From: Eopsaltria australis | Taxonomy: Eukaryota; Chordata; Aves; Passeriformes; Petroicidae | Reading direction: 5' to 3' | Assembly (NCBI GenBank): GCA_034509425.1 | Contig: JAVTVJ010011175.1 | Span: forward strand, 27,871-91,870 | DNA: 64,000 nt | Made by a program: the position numbers and the translations under genes | The notes under the pieces: model-generated | What the model was told of the DNA's origin: nothing | What the model saw: only the letters and a program-made list of their open reading frames with translations | Databases searched by the model: none | In this document: one piece after another, positions 45,777-58,493 of the stretch | Numbering within the stretch: the first letter of the stretch is position 1 | Layout: every line of letters begins with the position of its first letter

Positions 45777-46996
45777 GTATAACCAGAGCAAAGCAGTTCC
45801 TTAGGTAGTGGAGCAAATTAAGTCTCATTTCCAATGAATATTTGTGTTATGCATTATCAGCTTTTTAACTGAATTATACATACGCTGATAGGAAGAATAG
45901 ATTTATTTATATGTCTGCTGCAAACCTGCTCTTTAGGAAAACAGAATGCCCTGACTGTTTTTTGTTGGCAGGCCAAAAACCCCCTTTGTTTCTCATATAG
46001 AGCTTCCAGGCCATACTGTCTTCATGCCTGTTGCAAATCCCTGATGTCTTTAAGACCTCCACTCTAAGTCTGGGTAGACCTGATTGATACATTCAAATAA
46101 TATTTTGGTGGGAGACTCTTGGAAAAGCACAGATACACATATACAGGGAAAATGGGATTTTGTAAGCCACATTTTCCTAAAAGATCAGACTGAACATGAA
46201 AGATGAAAGAAATGGGAAGGTTGCAGGAATATGAGAGACTATGACACAGAATTTGTTTTATCTTTACACAAGGGAACAAGGTGTAGCTAAAATGTATGCT
46301 ACAACAATAAAAATCCATGATCTCAAACTTTTTGGTATAGCAGATCCGTGTCTAAATTTCTATTAGACCCATTTATCTTTATTAGGAAACTGGTAGAAGC
46401 CCTGTGAAGTTAATGTAAATAATGTGCATTTTAATATGGTTTTGCAAGTTACTTTAGCTTGATCGTACAGATCAGTAGAGGACCAGGGACAACTCTTAAA
46501 ACCAAATAATGTATGAATGCCATATTCTTGACATTTTCCATATAGTCAAAATATTCAGCTACCATTAGGAAGCATATTTTCAGCCACACTAGTAAATTCT
46601 TGCAGTGAAAGATGAGAACATTCTATTTAATTTTCTTGTATTGGTATGGCTTTCTTAGATTGGCGAGTTATGCACACTTCATGGATTTAAACATAGCATG
46701 ATACCAGCCATGGATATGATTGACCAGGATCAGGACAGCACTGGGATTTTGATAGTGACTTCATGAGATATACCTAATTTTCAAGCCCATAGTAATTATA
46801 TCCAATTTAATTAATTAAAAACCTTTAAAAACTGAGTCTAGTACAAATTCATATGAAGTCACACTCCCCTCTTTTTTGAAGGTCAGTTATCTAAGGCTTC
46901 ATCAGTACACTGTATTTGATATTTATTGTACTCTTGTATCAGTGAAATAGCTCATGTCTACTGCATTACAGCTTACCCATTCCATCTCTTTTATAG
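45777..46996. other. Intron, no other feature
   Basis: AT-rich intron, no repeat recognised. Confidence 0.5.
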
Positions 46997-47103
46997 GTTT
47001 TGTTGTTTTATGCTTATAATACAATCCCTGACAAGATTAGCAACATCACAATTTTTAGTCCAACATCTAGGTTTTCAGGCCACTTGTGGATTCCATTGGC
47101 TAG
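46997..47103 (+). pseudogene. CFAP54: CFAP54 exon (107 nt), frame open
   Basis: The acceptor is ctcttttatag and the donor is GTAAAT. It reads VLLFYAYNTIPDKISNITIF to GHLWIPLA and ends in phase 2, completing an arginine codon with the next exon. VLL-YAYN and LW-PL-R are conserved in CFAP54 as I recall it. Confidence 0.92.
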
Positions 47104-47904
47104 GTAAATAATCACTGACTCTGTCCTGTTTTTTCATGCTGTATTAAAGATCAATCAGCCATTTAGGATGAGAGAAAATAAAGTACAAAATAGCAAAGAG
47201 CTGTAAACTTTTAAAAGCATTCATTTTTGCTTTTCAAAGATTTTTCACTGTAAAAACTGTAAGATGTCGTACACAGTGTTAAACCCATCCAAACAGTTGC
47301 TTTTTCAATACATTCATTAGCATTTTAGTTTTGATTCTTAAAGAACCAAGTAACATATGCTAATTGTATTACACTGGCATGGCAATGTAGCAGATCTAAG
47401 AAGCGCTCCCAGCAGCTACTCCCGTTCTCTCACTGGATCACCTACTTTTTCCATCCCATATTACAACTCTGAGAATGCAAGAATTTCTCTCAGTTGTAGC
47501 ACCAGACTCTGCCCTTAATTTTACATCCTATGGAATTTTTCATTATTTCTTCCTTGTCATTCATCTAGTCTTAAAATTTTTGGAACTGCTTGGTGGTGGA
47601 AGGGAAGAAATAATTGGCAGCCTCTGCCACCCTTGTGCTGGTTGGATGAAAAAGCCTTTTCTTAGAGAGGCATTCCTAAAATAATACTTCCCATTTTTAA
47701 TGTGAAAAGCCAATGCATTCCATATCTCCACTTTATTAAATGGAAAACTTATATTTGTAAAATTATGAGATCAGTTTTGAAATGAAAAAAAATGTAGAAC
47801 TTAATCAATATGTAATAAGAGCTAGGTCAGCTTAATTATAACCTGGAAAAAACAAATATTCTTGTTTTATAACAGTAATAATGAAAAACTTTGTCTTCTT
47901 TTAG
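47104..47904. other. Intron, no other feature
   Basis: AT-rich intron without a recognised repeat. Confidence 0.5.
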
Positions 47905-48091
47905 AATTATTTCTTCAAGGGAGAAATTGTCTGATCTGAAGGTGCAAGTTGAAATATTGATGCAAGGTTTTAAGAGCTTTTCAACTTCAGTACCTACAAA
48001 TTTTCTTGAGCGAAGTGAAACTTTGGAAAAAAGTCCTCCAAATAAACCCAAAATGAGTGATGCGAAAGTGCATCTTGATGAAAAAACAGAA
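47905..48091 (+). pseudogene. CFAP54: CFAP54 exon (187 nt), frame open
   Basis: The acceptor is gtcttcttttag and the donor is GTAAGT. It reads IISSREKLSDLKVQVEILMQ through KVHLDEKTE without a stop, in phase on both sides. Confidence 0.93.
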
Positions 48092-49473
48092 GTAAGTGAG
48101 AACAGTTTGGCTCTTATATATGTTTGACTTGATTTAAGATGTCTATCTTGGGGAAATAAATGACAGGCAACTTGGAAGGCAGGCATAAAGGCAGACATTA
48201 AACTTCCCTCACCTCTTTAAAGAAAAGTTGAAATAATTTCACTCTTTATTTAATATTTAACTTTTCCTTATATATTGCTTGTCACTTTACAAAAAAATAA
48301 AACCAAAAAACCAGGCATTTTCAACCTTCTCCTAGAAAATAAAGGCTACCTCTGCAGGTACATAGATTTGGAAACTGATACCTAATTTATAGTAATCTAC
48401 ATCTGAAAATCCTTGGCAGTGTGTTAAATTAGCATGGTGATCAACCCAGAAGTGCTTTTTAAATGTCAGTTACACATCTTCAATGTAAAATGAGCAGTGG
48501 TGGTTTCTGAAATAAGAACCTTCTAATAACATTATTGAGAGATTACTAAAATTGGCACTGAATTTATTTTCATTTTCTCTATGCCATCTTCCTCTTTTTT
48601 TTTTTTGTTAACAAGGCTGAATAGGGTCCACAAGCAAATGACTCTCCCCACATACACACACACAAAAGGTAATTTCAGAATTTTTCCATGTGGTCTGTTT
48701 GAGATAATGTCATTGGAATAGGATGTTGCCACAGCATAAGTGCTGCTTGATAAATGCCAAGGCAAAATAGACATTTATTTTCAAAGTGGGAGACATTTAT
48801 CATGTGACAGGATTCTCTTTATATCTATTATGTGAAATGATTAATGATGTAGAGGCTGTCATTTTGTCTGATGTACGCTGTGAAACAGTGACAGTTGTGC
48901 ACTGTGCCATTATTACGAGGCTGTATTTTGACCAGCTTGGAGAACAAATGATATTTTGGCCAATCACAGTTTCCAGGAGGGTAGACAGAGCTGTCCTTTA
49001 GTGGGTGTTTCTGATTACCTGAAGGTGTTTGCTCAAACTTTTATTAATATATGTCAGTAATTGGTAAAACAATGTTTAGAATACTAATAAGATTAACATG
49101 CCATGCATTATACATGTATAAATACCATCTTCTCAGGGTGTTTGCTTATAATATCCTCAGTAAACACATAGCAAAAGTATGCTCAGTCACTGGATTTAAA
49201 ACCTGAACCAGGAGCAATTTTGCCTCAGTAGAAACTGCAAGGTTTGGGCACTTGTGTTTGTACAGGAAATGCAACTATTTGTGTTGCAGAAAATTTATAT
49301 TCATCAGCTAAGGTTTATTTTGCTGTGAATTCAATTAGAATATCCTAAAACTTGAATATTCTGAAAAATTTTGTAAGGCTGAGCCATCTGTTAGCTTATT
49401 GGAGGAGACTGATAGTACAGCATATGTTTGTACTACATAGATAGTACAAGCTTTTCTTGTTTTATACCATTAG
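48092..49473. other. Intron, no other feature
   Basis: No repeat is recognised. A T run lies at 48596-48606. Confidence 0.5.
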
Positions 49474-49551
49474 GAAATTGCTAAAAGGTGTTTATCTGAA
49501 ATCAAAGCACTGCTGTCTGTTGTTCCAGCCCTGTCCTCAGCATTAACTGAT
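49474..49551 (+). pseudogene. CFAP54: CFAP54 penultimate exon with weak donor
   Basis: It reads EIAKRCLSEIKALLSVVPAL to ALTD. Phase and family comparison place the exon end after ALTD, but the following bases are GTTGTT, a poor donor. If unspliced, the frame runs on 19 more codons to TAA at 49606, with AATAAA near 49699. Confidence 0.8.
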
Positions 49552-52093
49552 GTTGTTCTCATTAAGAGTAAAAATCTGTGTTCTAAAATAAAACAATTGT
49601 TCAGTTAAACTGAAACATGGTTTATACCACCAAGCATCTTCCCATTTTCTTTTCTCATTGTTGGACTGTCTGTTTTGGTTTTATTTTATCATCTTTACAA
49701 ATAAAATGCAATTGTGCATGATTGCAAACTGTGAATATCTTCACTGTTCATTAGAATCAACTTTTCATACTTGCAAAAATGTATTAAAAGGGGATTTCGC
49801 TCACAATGGTTAATACAGATTATCCACCACTCTCTGGCCATTGTTTGCACAGATTCCAGTGAATTTCCATGATGGAATTGCCAAATGCAATTTCTTTCCA
49901 TTCTTGCATTTTTGCCGTTATTCAGGCTTGATTCTTCCATTTTCTTTAGCTTTATCTGCCTTGCCCATGACATGTTTTGAGAGATAGCATGCCATTTTTT
50001 TGTCCATGCTGCTGGATAAAACATCTTACTCATCTTGTTACCCAGTGTATCAGTATCCCAGAGGGGCCTGTGGGAACTGGCCCATAGCAGGGAGCAGTGC
50101 TGTTCAGTGTTCTCAGCCACCCTGGGGACATCAGGAAAGGACCACAGCTGCCAGGGCTCAAGGGACTCCACGGGAGATTCTGGAATCCACTGTAACATAT
50201 CACTACCTCAGCTAAGCCTCAAATATCTTGCGAGTAATTGTTCACAATGGAATGATAATGGAAGAGGCAACCACTGTACTCAGCCAGTCAGATAGCTCTT
50301 CCTACCAGAACAGAATCCAAGTTTTATCTGAGAACAGTTGGGCTAGTGCCCATTATAGCAGAGAGAATCTGTAGTGCTGTCCTGTGTGTCCTGCAGTCCA
50401 GTACCTGAGTACACACTTCCCTTTGACAGACATTGCACCATTCTTGCCACCCCTCGTTATCCATCCTGAAGTTCTCTCTCAAATTACTCCCAGACCTTTT
50501 TATCACTCAATCTGGCTTTATCAAGGCATCACAATACATCCACATCCCTTCTGAAAAGCTGTACTTTTCAGAGTCCCCACTGAAGTATCTTCCATGGTAG
50601 CAAGATGTTTTAGATTCCTAGGGAAAGGTACAGACAAACTTTCACAGAATCATGGAAACTTTCTGGAACTGTTGAAATTCTTGTGAATTCCTTTCACTTT
50701 GCCTGCTTCTATTTGTGGGTCTACAATGGAATTGAGGGAGCAGATTTAGTGGTGTTCTTCTATTAAGAATATGGTTTACTGCACTGTTTTATTCTCTCTA
50801 AATTCCACAACAAAGTAAAATGTTTCAACAGGTGGAACATCACAAAGCTTTTTTTCACAAAGTTTAAAATACAAACTTCAAACTAAGATGCTTTTAGATA
50901 TGGTAGTTTTGGTTGAGCAGCTGAAGCCTAATCCCTCAAGATGCTGAGTATCTTCGTTCTTCTCTGAAGCCAGTAGAACTTATAGGGTGCTCAGCACTTC
51001 ATTATGTATAGCATATTTCAAAGTAGCATTTCCAAACTTTGATATAAGTTGTTTGTGTGCATTACTCCGTCTCAGCCAGAAAAGGAAAGCTCAGGGAGGG
51101 ACTATGTACACCACAGAATAGTACACTCCCTTTTGTTTTTAAGCATGCAGGAGAAGGCAGCAGATAGATTTGTTATATGTGGTTCTTCACCATTTTCCCC
51201 CACCAAACATTTTCTTGTTGCTCATCTTCTGGTGAATTAATTGGACAAAGTCAGTTCTAGTTTGTCATCTTTGTTTTCTCATTGTCTGAGCTGTCACATG
51301 CCTATTGTGTTTACATGTTCTCTTCTTTGATTCTGTTTTTTCTGTCTGTGTCTCTTACAGTGCTTTTGATTCAGCCCTGAATTATATTTATAAATTGAAA
51401 AAGTGCATTTTCATTGAATTATTCATTTTAAATTATTTGACTCTTCATGTTTTAAGAATAAAAAATTATCAGCTTGCTTGTTTTTAATGCTATTTAATGA
51501 GTAGCTATGTCCTTGAGGGAGATACAGTGTAGTGTTTGGAAGCTCCAATCTTAAATGTTTGAAGTAAATTTATAAATAAAAGAATTGCATTAAAAATTAA
51601 CCTCCCTAGGTAGCTTGTTCCAAGCATCTCTTCCTTCAATTGTTTATTCTTGATACCTAAAGCAGTTAAATAGTTCTCCATGTCCAATGGACACAAACCA
51701 GTTTATGATTGCCCTCTATTTCACCTTTTACTGTTAGCTCAATTCCTTCCATTTCCCATCTTAGGAAAAGCCTTCCACATTCCTAACCATTCTTGCTGCT
51801 CTTCATTTTACCTACAGATGATCATGATAAACTTTGTGAGCAAGACTGTTCATAGAGGTTTCCTCCCTTGGATCCTGTTTTATTAGTTTCCTGCAAGAAA
51901 TGTCATTAACCACAAATTTATACCAAGGCAATAAGTATTTCTAACTTATTCATTGGTTGTAGTTCAGAAATCTGGCTTTATATGGAACTATTGGTATATA
52001 TATATATATGTATATTGGTATATATGTACTTTTTGGTACCTCTAAGCTTAATAAAGTTATTCATTTGGGTTTTTTTTCTGGTTTTTTTTCCAG
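49552..52093. other. Last intron; unexplained antisense ORF
   Basis: A 167-codon antisense frame (49695-50198, minus) is long for this composition. It has tryptophan-rich stretches such as EPWQLWSFPDVPRV. I do not recognise it, and it may be an ERV fragment. (TA)n lies near 51990-52025. The acceptor at 52093 has a good pyrimidine tract. Confidence 0.4.
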
Positions 52094-52231
52094 ATCCCAT
52101 CTGATGTTACTTTGCAATCAATAACAAATTTGGAAGATATGTTTGATCTTACCAATGGCTGTACAATAAATGAAGTCTTTTTGATTGGATCATTTCTCTG
52201 CTTCACTAAATGCTATTTTGCAGTAGCTTAA
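52094..52231 (+). pseudogene. CFAP54: CFAP54 terminal exon with frameshift before the stop
   Basis: It reads IPSDVTLQSITNLEDMFDLT then NGCTINE, strongly CFAP54-like. In the following codons the family-like ending (SLFDWIISLLH, stop TAA at 52207-52209) lies in another frame. The present frame runs on to TAA at 52229-52231. A one-base indel near 52177-52182 explains this. A possible polyadenylation signal AATAAA lies near 52783. Confidence 0.87.
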
Positions 52232-53627
52232 TCAGTTATAAGCTGAATGCTACAGACTTAGACTTAAGTTCTAGTGTTAATGTAACAACTTCATTAATCA
52301 CACCAGGATTTGGCTCCTGTTATGTTTTATAATTTTCACTTTTAGCTTATTTCTAATTATTTAAACATTAATAGTTTTTAAAATTAAAATAATTTTTAGG
52401 AATAAGTAGTTTCTTAATAAGAGGATTTTCTAGCTTTTCAATAATTTCTTGTTGTTTAGAAAAGCTAAATAGGTTTGTAGCCTTCTACCAAGTGCTAATA
52501 GATACTCCTTTTTCCCCTGAAGTTTTATTCTCATCAGCAATTTTTAAATTGCTTTTGCAGTTATCAAAAGTTGGTATGATTTTTGGAGTTGAGAATTTTT
52601 GGAGGGACTAAAATCATCACTGAGTTTTTTCTATCATTCATCTGTTTGGAAACTAGCATTTCAGGTTGTTGAGGGTGCAGGTGATCATTCAGATGCCTTA
52701 ATAATTTCAAAACATTTTTAAAAACAAAACAAAACCCCCACAACAAATAAACAACTCCCTCCCAAAAAGGCAGTACAAAGAATAAAATGGTACAATACAG
52801 AATATTTTTTATATCATTCTAAAAAGCTAAGGGAAGCTCTCTGAATGTTGCTGTAAATATTATTTTAAAGTGCTCAAGAAAGACAAATGAGTCCTAACAA
52901 CAGCCACCGGAGGCAATATGCTGGAGCATCTCAAATGAACAAGTGAGTTAGTGGACCAGAGAGGGGCCGTGGCCCTTTGGTTTTGCTCACATCCCAAAGC
53001 CAGGCACTCCTTTGCTATTTATATTGATTTGTTTGCAATAAACAGTAAAAAACCCCAGGACATTTGGGCAGGAATCCTGTGAGACTTGTCCTATGACTAG
53101 TTATATTTTTGTATTGCCAGGAAAATTCAGCATTAATGGTTACCATCCCTGGGTTCATGTCCTGTGAAAAATGCCAGTCCCTTTCACTTCAGTCAGGCAT
53201 TCCCTGTACTGTAGCCCAATGATAAAACAATAAACTTTTTTGAGCTATTTGGAAATTTCAGATTTACCTTGGCTTGTGCTTTTCAGAAAAATGTTACCTG
53301 GTTGAGTGAAGTTTCTTTTAGGGAGGAAGAGGGAGAGAGAGGTAAGATTCTGAATCATGACTATCTTAAATGTGATCAGTACAGGAAGAAAGGACATAAA
53401 GTTTTCTCCTATTTTTCTTCATTCTTAAAAAAGAAAGAAGACTGGATGTATTTGTGTTATGTGTAGTTGTTTAAAGGTTGTGCTGTTTTTTATTTTGTGT
53501 ACTCTTTTCTGGAATGCTGTAGGAAGTAGGAAAATTAGAAGGATAATGATGCAATGATAAAAAGAAAGGAAAAAGTGAGTAATTGATAGGGCGGTTACTT
53601 TTGAAAGACAATTTTTAAAGTGAGTTA
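52232..53627. other. Downstream of CFAP54, no recognised feature
   Basis: AT-rich sequence, with an A/C-rich patch at 52720-52760. No gene is seen. Confidence 0.5.
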
Positions 53628-54325
53628 TGTAGAGTTTGCGGGTCGGTTTCAGACGGCCGAGACAGACGAGAGATCTCTGAAGTCGGGTTGTAGAGCATGA
53701 GGTTTATTGTAAAAGAACGTTAATGTAAGAGACCTGCTGAGAGCTGCCAGACGCAGCCCGGAGCAGGTCAGAGAGACAAGAGAAGAGCTAAGAGCGGGGA
53801 TCTAAGAGAGTTGAGAGCAAAGGTCTAAGAGAGGATTTAAGGAAGTTAAAAGAAGAGAGCTAAGAGAGCTAAGAGAGTTAAGAGAGCTAAGAGAAGTTGA
53901 AGAAGAAGAGAGCGAGCTTGTCGCTTACAATACAATAAATCATCTTCTGTGTTGAATATTCTAATTTTCATTTACCAATCTAGAACAAACTACAAATCTT
54001 ATAACATTTGCATACAGCCTATGAGAACTATTGCATTACCATACAGTGTTATATTTTAAACTCTAAAAGCTGCTTTTTGGACCCTCTGCCAGGTTGGTAG
54101 GGTCTGCTTTGACCCTTGGACCTGTCTGCAAGCAGAGGGTATTGTTTAATCAAAGGGGGGATTACCTGCAGGCAGCCATGCCATTGTTTTCTAGTTGTTC
54201 AGTAACTGGGGTTTGGTATCTCAAAGCTTGTCTTCATTTCAATCTTGCTTATAGTTTCTACATTCTCAGCATCTTTTGCTAGGTAATCATATTTATAAGG
54301 CTTTCTTATTTCATCTTCCCCAACA
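53628..54325 (-). mobile_element. Solo LTR, 698 bp, antisense, TSD GAGTTA
   Basis: It runs from TGTAGAG to CCCAACA with duplication GAGTTA at 53622-53627 and 54326-54331. AATAAA is on the minus strand near 53703. Inside, CTAAGAGAG-like units repeat at 53785-53895. Confidence 0.9.
53785..53910 (-). repeat. Purine-rich tandem repeat inside the LTR
   Basis: Units of 8 to 10 bases based on CTAAGAGAG and GTTAAGAGA recur about a dozen times, giving one strand with almost only purines. Confidence 0.8.
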
Positions 54326-57300
54326 GAGTTAGTATGATTATTTAACTCAACTGCCTAGCAGGCAGTTTGGAGGAGATACTCCTTAGCATTATTCTTTCAT
54401 TAAAAGAATTTTTTGTTCTGCAGTTGTTCAAAAAGCAGGAAAGATAAAAATTGACATTGCTCATTTTTCTTTTACAAGGAACAAGTAGGAAATTGCAGCT
54501 TTTTAAAAAAAAACAACAAACAAACCAACCAACCAACCAAAGTGTTCTGTCTTTTGTTGTGCTTTGTAAAAACTATAAACCTATCTTTTTCTCTTTGGGG
54601 TCACCTTGAGGATTATCATAGGACTTTTATGCAGCTTAATTAATATTTGTAAAACATAGTATAGCATCAGGTGAAAATGGAAGTGAAGTTCTGTTAAAGA
54701 CAAGGTGTCTTTTCAGTGCTGCCCGTCTGGACCTTGTTATAATTCCTATAATTGAAAGAGAAATATTAAATAAAAGCTTTTACATATTCATTTAAAATAC
54801 ATTACTGTACTTACTTTCTTATAATACATACTTTCCAAGATTTTTTTAAAGAAAAATATTATCCCCTAACACAGCACAGTGAAATAACATTAAAACTTTG
54901 ACCTCGCTGTATCCATAGCAGCATATTTTATTCTCATAAACACAGGATAAAGTATTCAATACAGGTTTTAGAAGAAAACATTGGAGAAAACATTTTTCTT
55001 TTAGCATATAATTAAAGTCTTTAGTTAAAATCTGCTTGTAAGGAAGGAAGCTCATCTCTGAATGTCTCCAGTAATTGCACAGAAAAAAAGTATAAAATTA
55101 ATTGCAAAGTAAATTTTTTCTTGGTTATGTATTGCAGTATTTGGGTGGGTTTTTTCCTTACCAGTGAATGAAGACTAAAGCCTTCAATATGTGAAACCAG
55201 AATAGATTTGTGTCAGCACCATGCTGAATTAGATTTGCATAGAATACTTGTACTGTCACTGTCTCCAAAATTAAAAAGAGGAGGAAAGAGGATTTCACTA
55301 TATAAGGGAAGACCTTCCTGCTATGGGAAGTTCTTCTCTATGATCTGCCCCATACAAAAATGCCAGAGCTACTTACCACATTGACAGCTTTGAACCACTG
55401 GCATTTTTACCAATTCTTTTCAAATTTTAACTGAAATATTTCTCCATTTTACATCTGTGGAAGGAATGGATAGTGCTTCCCTGTTTGATAAATCGTGGGA
55501 TGGGGCAAGGAGAGAGAGAGAGAGAGAGAGAGCGCACTGTGGGGAGAAATTGAAAGATTCTGAAAAGAATGACATTTTATCTTCAGTGCATCCCCTTGGG
55601 TGAGGGACAAGAAAAACCTATGCAAAACTAAAGAACAGTAAAAAGAGGTGTTTGGGTTTTGTTAATTATTTTGGTATTTTCCGTTCTGTGAACTGAATGA
55701 AGCAAAAATGCTGAGAAAAAAACCAGCTTCTTGTCCTGTAATTAAAAATTGTATCATCAAGAACATGCTAGAGCTCAAACTGAATTTGAACAGGGAGCTT
55801 AACACTTAAAGGTCTAAATGGATTTTAGAATATTTCAGTTTTCAAATACTGTTTCAATATAGTTTTCAGTTATATTGGTGCCTTGAAAGATGTTGTATAT
55901 TCAAGGCATTCACAGGATTTCTCATGCCTACAAATATATAGTAACTTGAAATTATTTCTGGTTAAATTAATTTTATGATGTGGAAATCAGTAATTTCACA
56001 CAGATTTATGCAATTGTATGTGACTGGTTTTTGAATTCCACTACAGCTCCAATTCACAACCAGTTTTTGTTGTCCAAAGTATATATCCATTTTTTGGATT
56101 ATATCAACCTAACAAAATAATCCTAGTAATTACCCTCACTATGCCTCAGTTTCTTTATCTGAAGATAACAGTAATCCCCTCATCAGTGAGGGTTTTTAAA
56201 TTTTCTGCATCAACATTTGGAAAATATTTTCAGATCCTTGAATGAAAGAGGAAGGGCATTTATGTTATTATTCAGTTGATACACACTGTAAAGGAACAGT
56301 CATTTGTTTCCAATCCATTTTCAGTGAAATCCAAGAAGGAAGATTCTTTAAAAGAATAATGATGGAGCCAGAATTAATTGTTGGCTAATATGCTGAACTA
56401 ATTAAGCCAGCAGAGAGATCCATTTATGCTTGCCAAAGGTTTTCTTTGAGTTAAAGACACTGAGTACATCATTAAATGAGAGAAGTGAAAATATGAAGCA
56501 TAGGTTAATCTTTAAAACAGACTGGGTGAAAGGTTCCAGAGGCAAGTGCTGAAGTCAAATATTTACCACTGCAATTTAATTTTCCACTTTGAAACCCCAG
56601 AGGTAATTAGAATTATTCTCATTTGTCTCCCATCTCAGCATGATTTAGGATTCTACTTAATGTGCAAAGAAAAAAAGGAAGACTGTTGAAGCAAATGGCA
56701 CCAAAACTCTCAGTGCAGAACCAGAATGCGTTACCTAAGGAATAATCATGAGCTTAGGGAGCCAGCCCTGTAGTCCTGTGTGGAGGGTGAAAGTCTGTGA
56801 AGTCACAGAGCACCTACAGGGCTGGTTTAGCTCCTGGCCAGACATCCAGAGTTGTAAAGAACATTTAAGCAGCCACCAAAAAAATTTCAGTGTCCTAGGC
56901 AAAGCTCCTTGCTTCTTGGCAGCAATGCTTGCTTCACTCCCCGTGGATTCTGGCATCATACAGCTACAATACAGCAGAACTAGCACTGAAAGTCAAGATT
57001 CTGTCTATCCCATGAAATTACTGTATATATTTTATCATCATACAGTGTGCAGTGTATTAATTAACTCTGTTATGTTCCTATGATTCCACTACCAAATGGG
57101 ATAATACCAACTTTAAAGTGGTTTCCAAACCACTTTAAAAAACAATTATAGCTATAAAGAAATTCAGGCCTTTTTTCCCCCCCTAGTGTCCTGACTGCTC
57201 TTAATCCCCTCAGACTCTGTGGCTCATGCTTCAGAACCTAATGTCACTGTCTCTACGATGAAAACCTTGTTTATGGGCAGAGGAAACCTATGTATGTTTA

Positions 57301-58493
57301 AAGGCAAAAATGTATTAGTGTAACTGAAATCTTAGCCTAATCCAGGAATTTATATTAATCCAGGTCTCATTATTATGGGAAAAGAAAGAATACTTCTATG
57401 CCCAAAAAGTTTTAATAATAATAGTAATAATTCAGTTAAAATTAATATATAAACTATTTTTACCTCTCTCTTCATCTGTGTGTTGCTCACACTTCCACTG
57501 CTTTTAGCCTTGCACAATTGCTGGGAATGCCCTGCCTTGCACAGGTGGCCTTTCAGCAAGGACATTGCTCTGGCTTTAAGGGTTGGGCTTGCTGTGGTCC
57601 TTTCCCCAAATAGGATACACCAACATGTGCCAGTGGTTCCTTATAAATACCAAGAAGAAACACAGCACAGGCACTGCCATAAAAAAATGCCAGCAAAGGT
57701 CCTACCATCAGGAAAAACGGATTTAATTGAGGGGCTGTTACAGAATGAAGCAAAACATGCTGATAATTTTTATTTAAAATCCCCCAAATTTTTAATTGTT
57801 CAACTTCTAGGCTTGGAAGGCAGGTACTTACCTACCTGTAAAAACAGTTTTATGCTCCACAGTGAGGAGATAAAGAAAAAAAGCCAGAGGATATGGTTGT
57901 GGTAAAGAAAAGGCTTTAGACTCTCTCTGTACTGAAGCTAGAATGGAATAACAAGCATTGGCCTCAGAAGTGCAACATCACAGGTTTAGCAGCAAATTAG
58001 GACTATAAAATGGAGTCAGGGTAGAAGATTTGCAGGAATGCTGTGGATCTCTTCACACTCAGCTGAGAAGGCAGATGACTGAAGATATAAATTATGACTA
58101 ATGATTGGTTAATGAGGATTAACAGATGCAATAAAGACATGATCCCCATAGCTGTAGGGAAATAATGGCATTTTGTATAATAGTGGCATGATTTCTCCTG
58201 AATTTGAGTTCACTTATACAGACTAGACATTAAATGAACTTGGAAAATCAAGACTCCATCAGAAAAGGAAAGTAAATCAGGCATTTCAGCTCGGCCAGTT
58301 CTGAGGGTACACAGGGTAAAGACTCAGTCGAAGACAGATCTCTACAGAAAGTTTTGCTACAGGTTCCATGTCTAATACACCTTTAAAGACAATAATTTTG
58401 TATATAATTTTGTGTTCAGGGGTAGAAAGCAGGAGTGCAAATACGTGTTACCTTAAAGGAAGTGCGACCTTTTATTTTACCAGATGAAAATAA
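54326..58493. other. Intergenic, no gene recognised
   Basis: AT-rich. It contains a CAAC/CAAACC-rich patch at 54510-54540 and an (AG)n microsatellite at 55510-55532. Short open frames at 56735-57083 and 57480-57905 overlap on both strands and have no recognisable domain. Confidence 0.45.
55510..55532. repeat. (AG)n microsatellite
   Basis: About eleven AG units. Confidence 0.95.

Larger units (their letters stand above)
5563..52231 (+). pseudogene. CFAP54: CFAP54-like gene, 3' half, multiply disrupted
   Basis: Seventeen splice-bounded segments on the + strand form one phase-consistent chain ending in a C-terminus like that of CFAP54, a central-pair (C1d) protein needed for ciliary and flagellar beating. 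Diagnostic stretches are LIRQAYLEIALLY, AWIAIRAATQVSEAVLA, FPKEL, VLLFYAYN and FDLTNGC, which follow human CFAP54 in order as I recall it. The upstream exons are outside the window. Disruptions are an in-frame TGA (9933), frameshifts near 16400, 18720 and 52180, an LTR inside the exon at 34670, an LTR inside the exon at 45142, and weak donors at 14.99 and 49.55 kb. Introns are kept, so it is not retrocopied. Single-base lesions could be assembly errors, but the LTR insertions cannot be explained that way. Confidence 0.88.

Noticed and set aside
52207..52231. Taking the stop at 52229 as the natural end of CFAP54
   Set aside because: The family-like ending is in another frame, with its own stop at 52207-52209, so the longer tail looks like a frameshift product.
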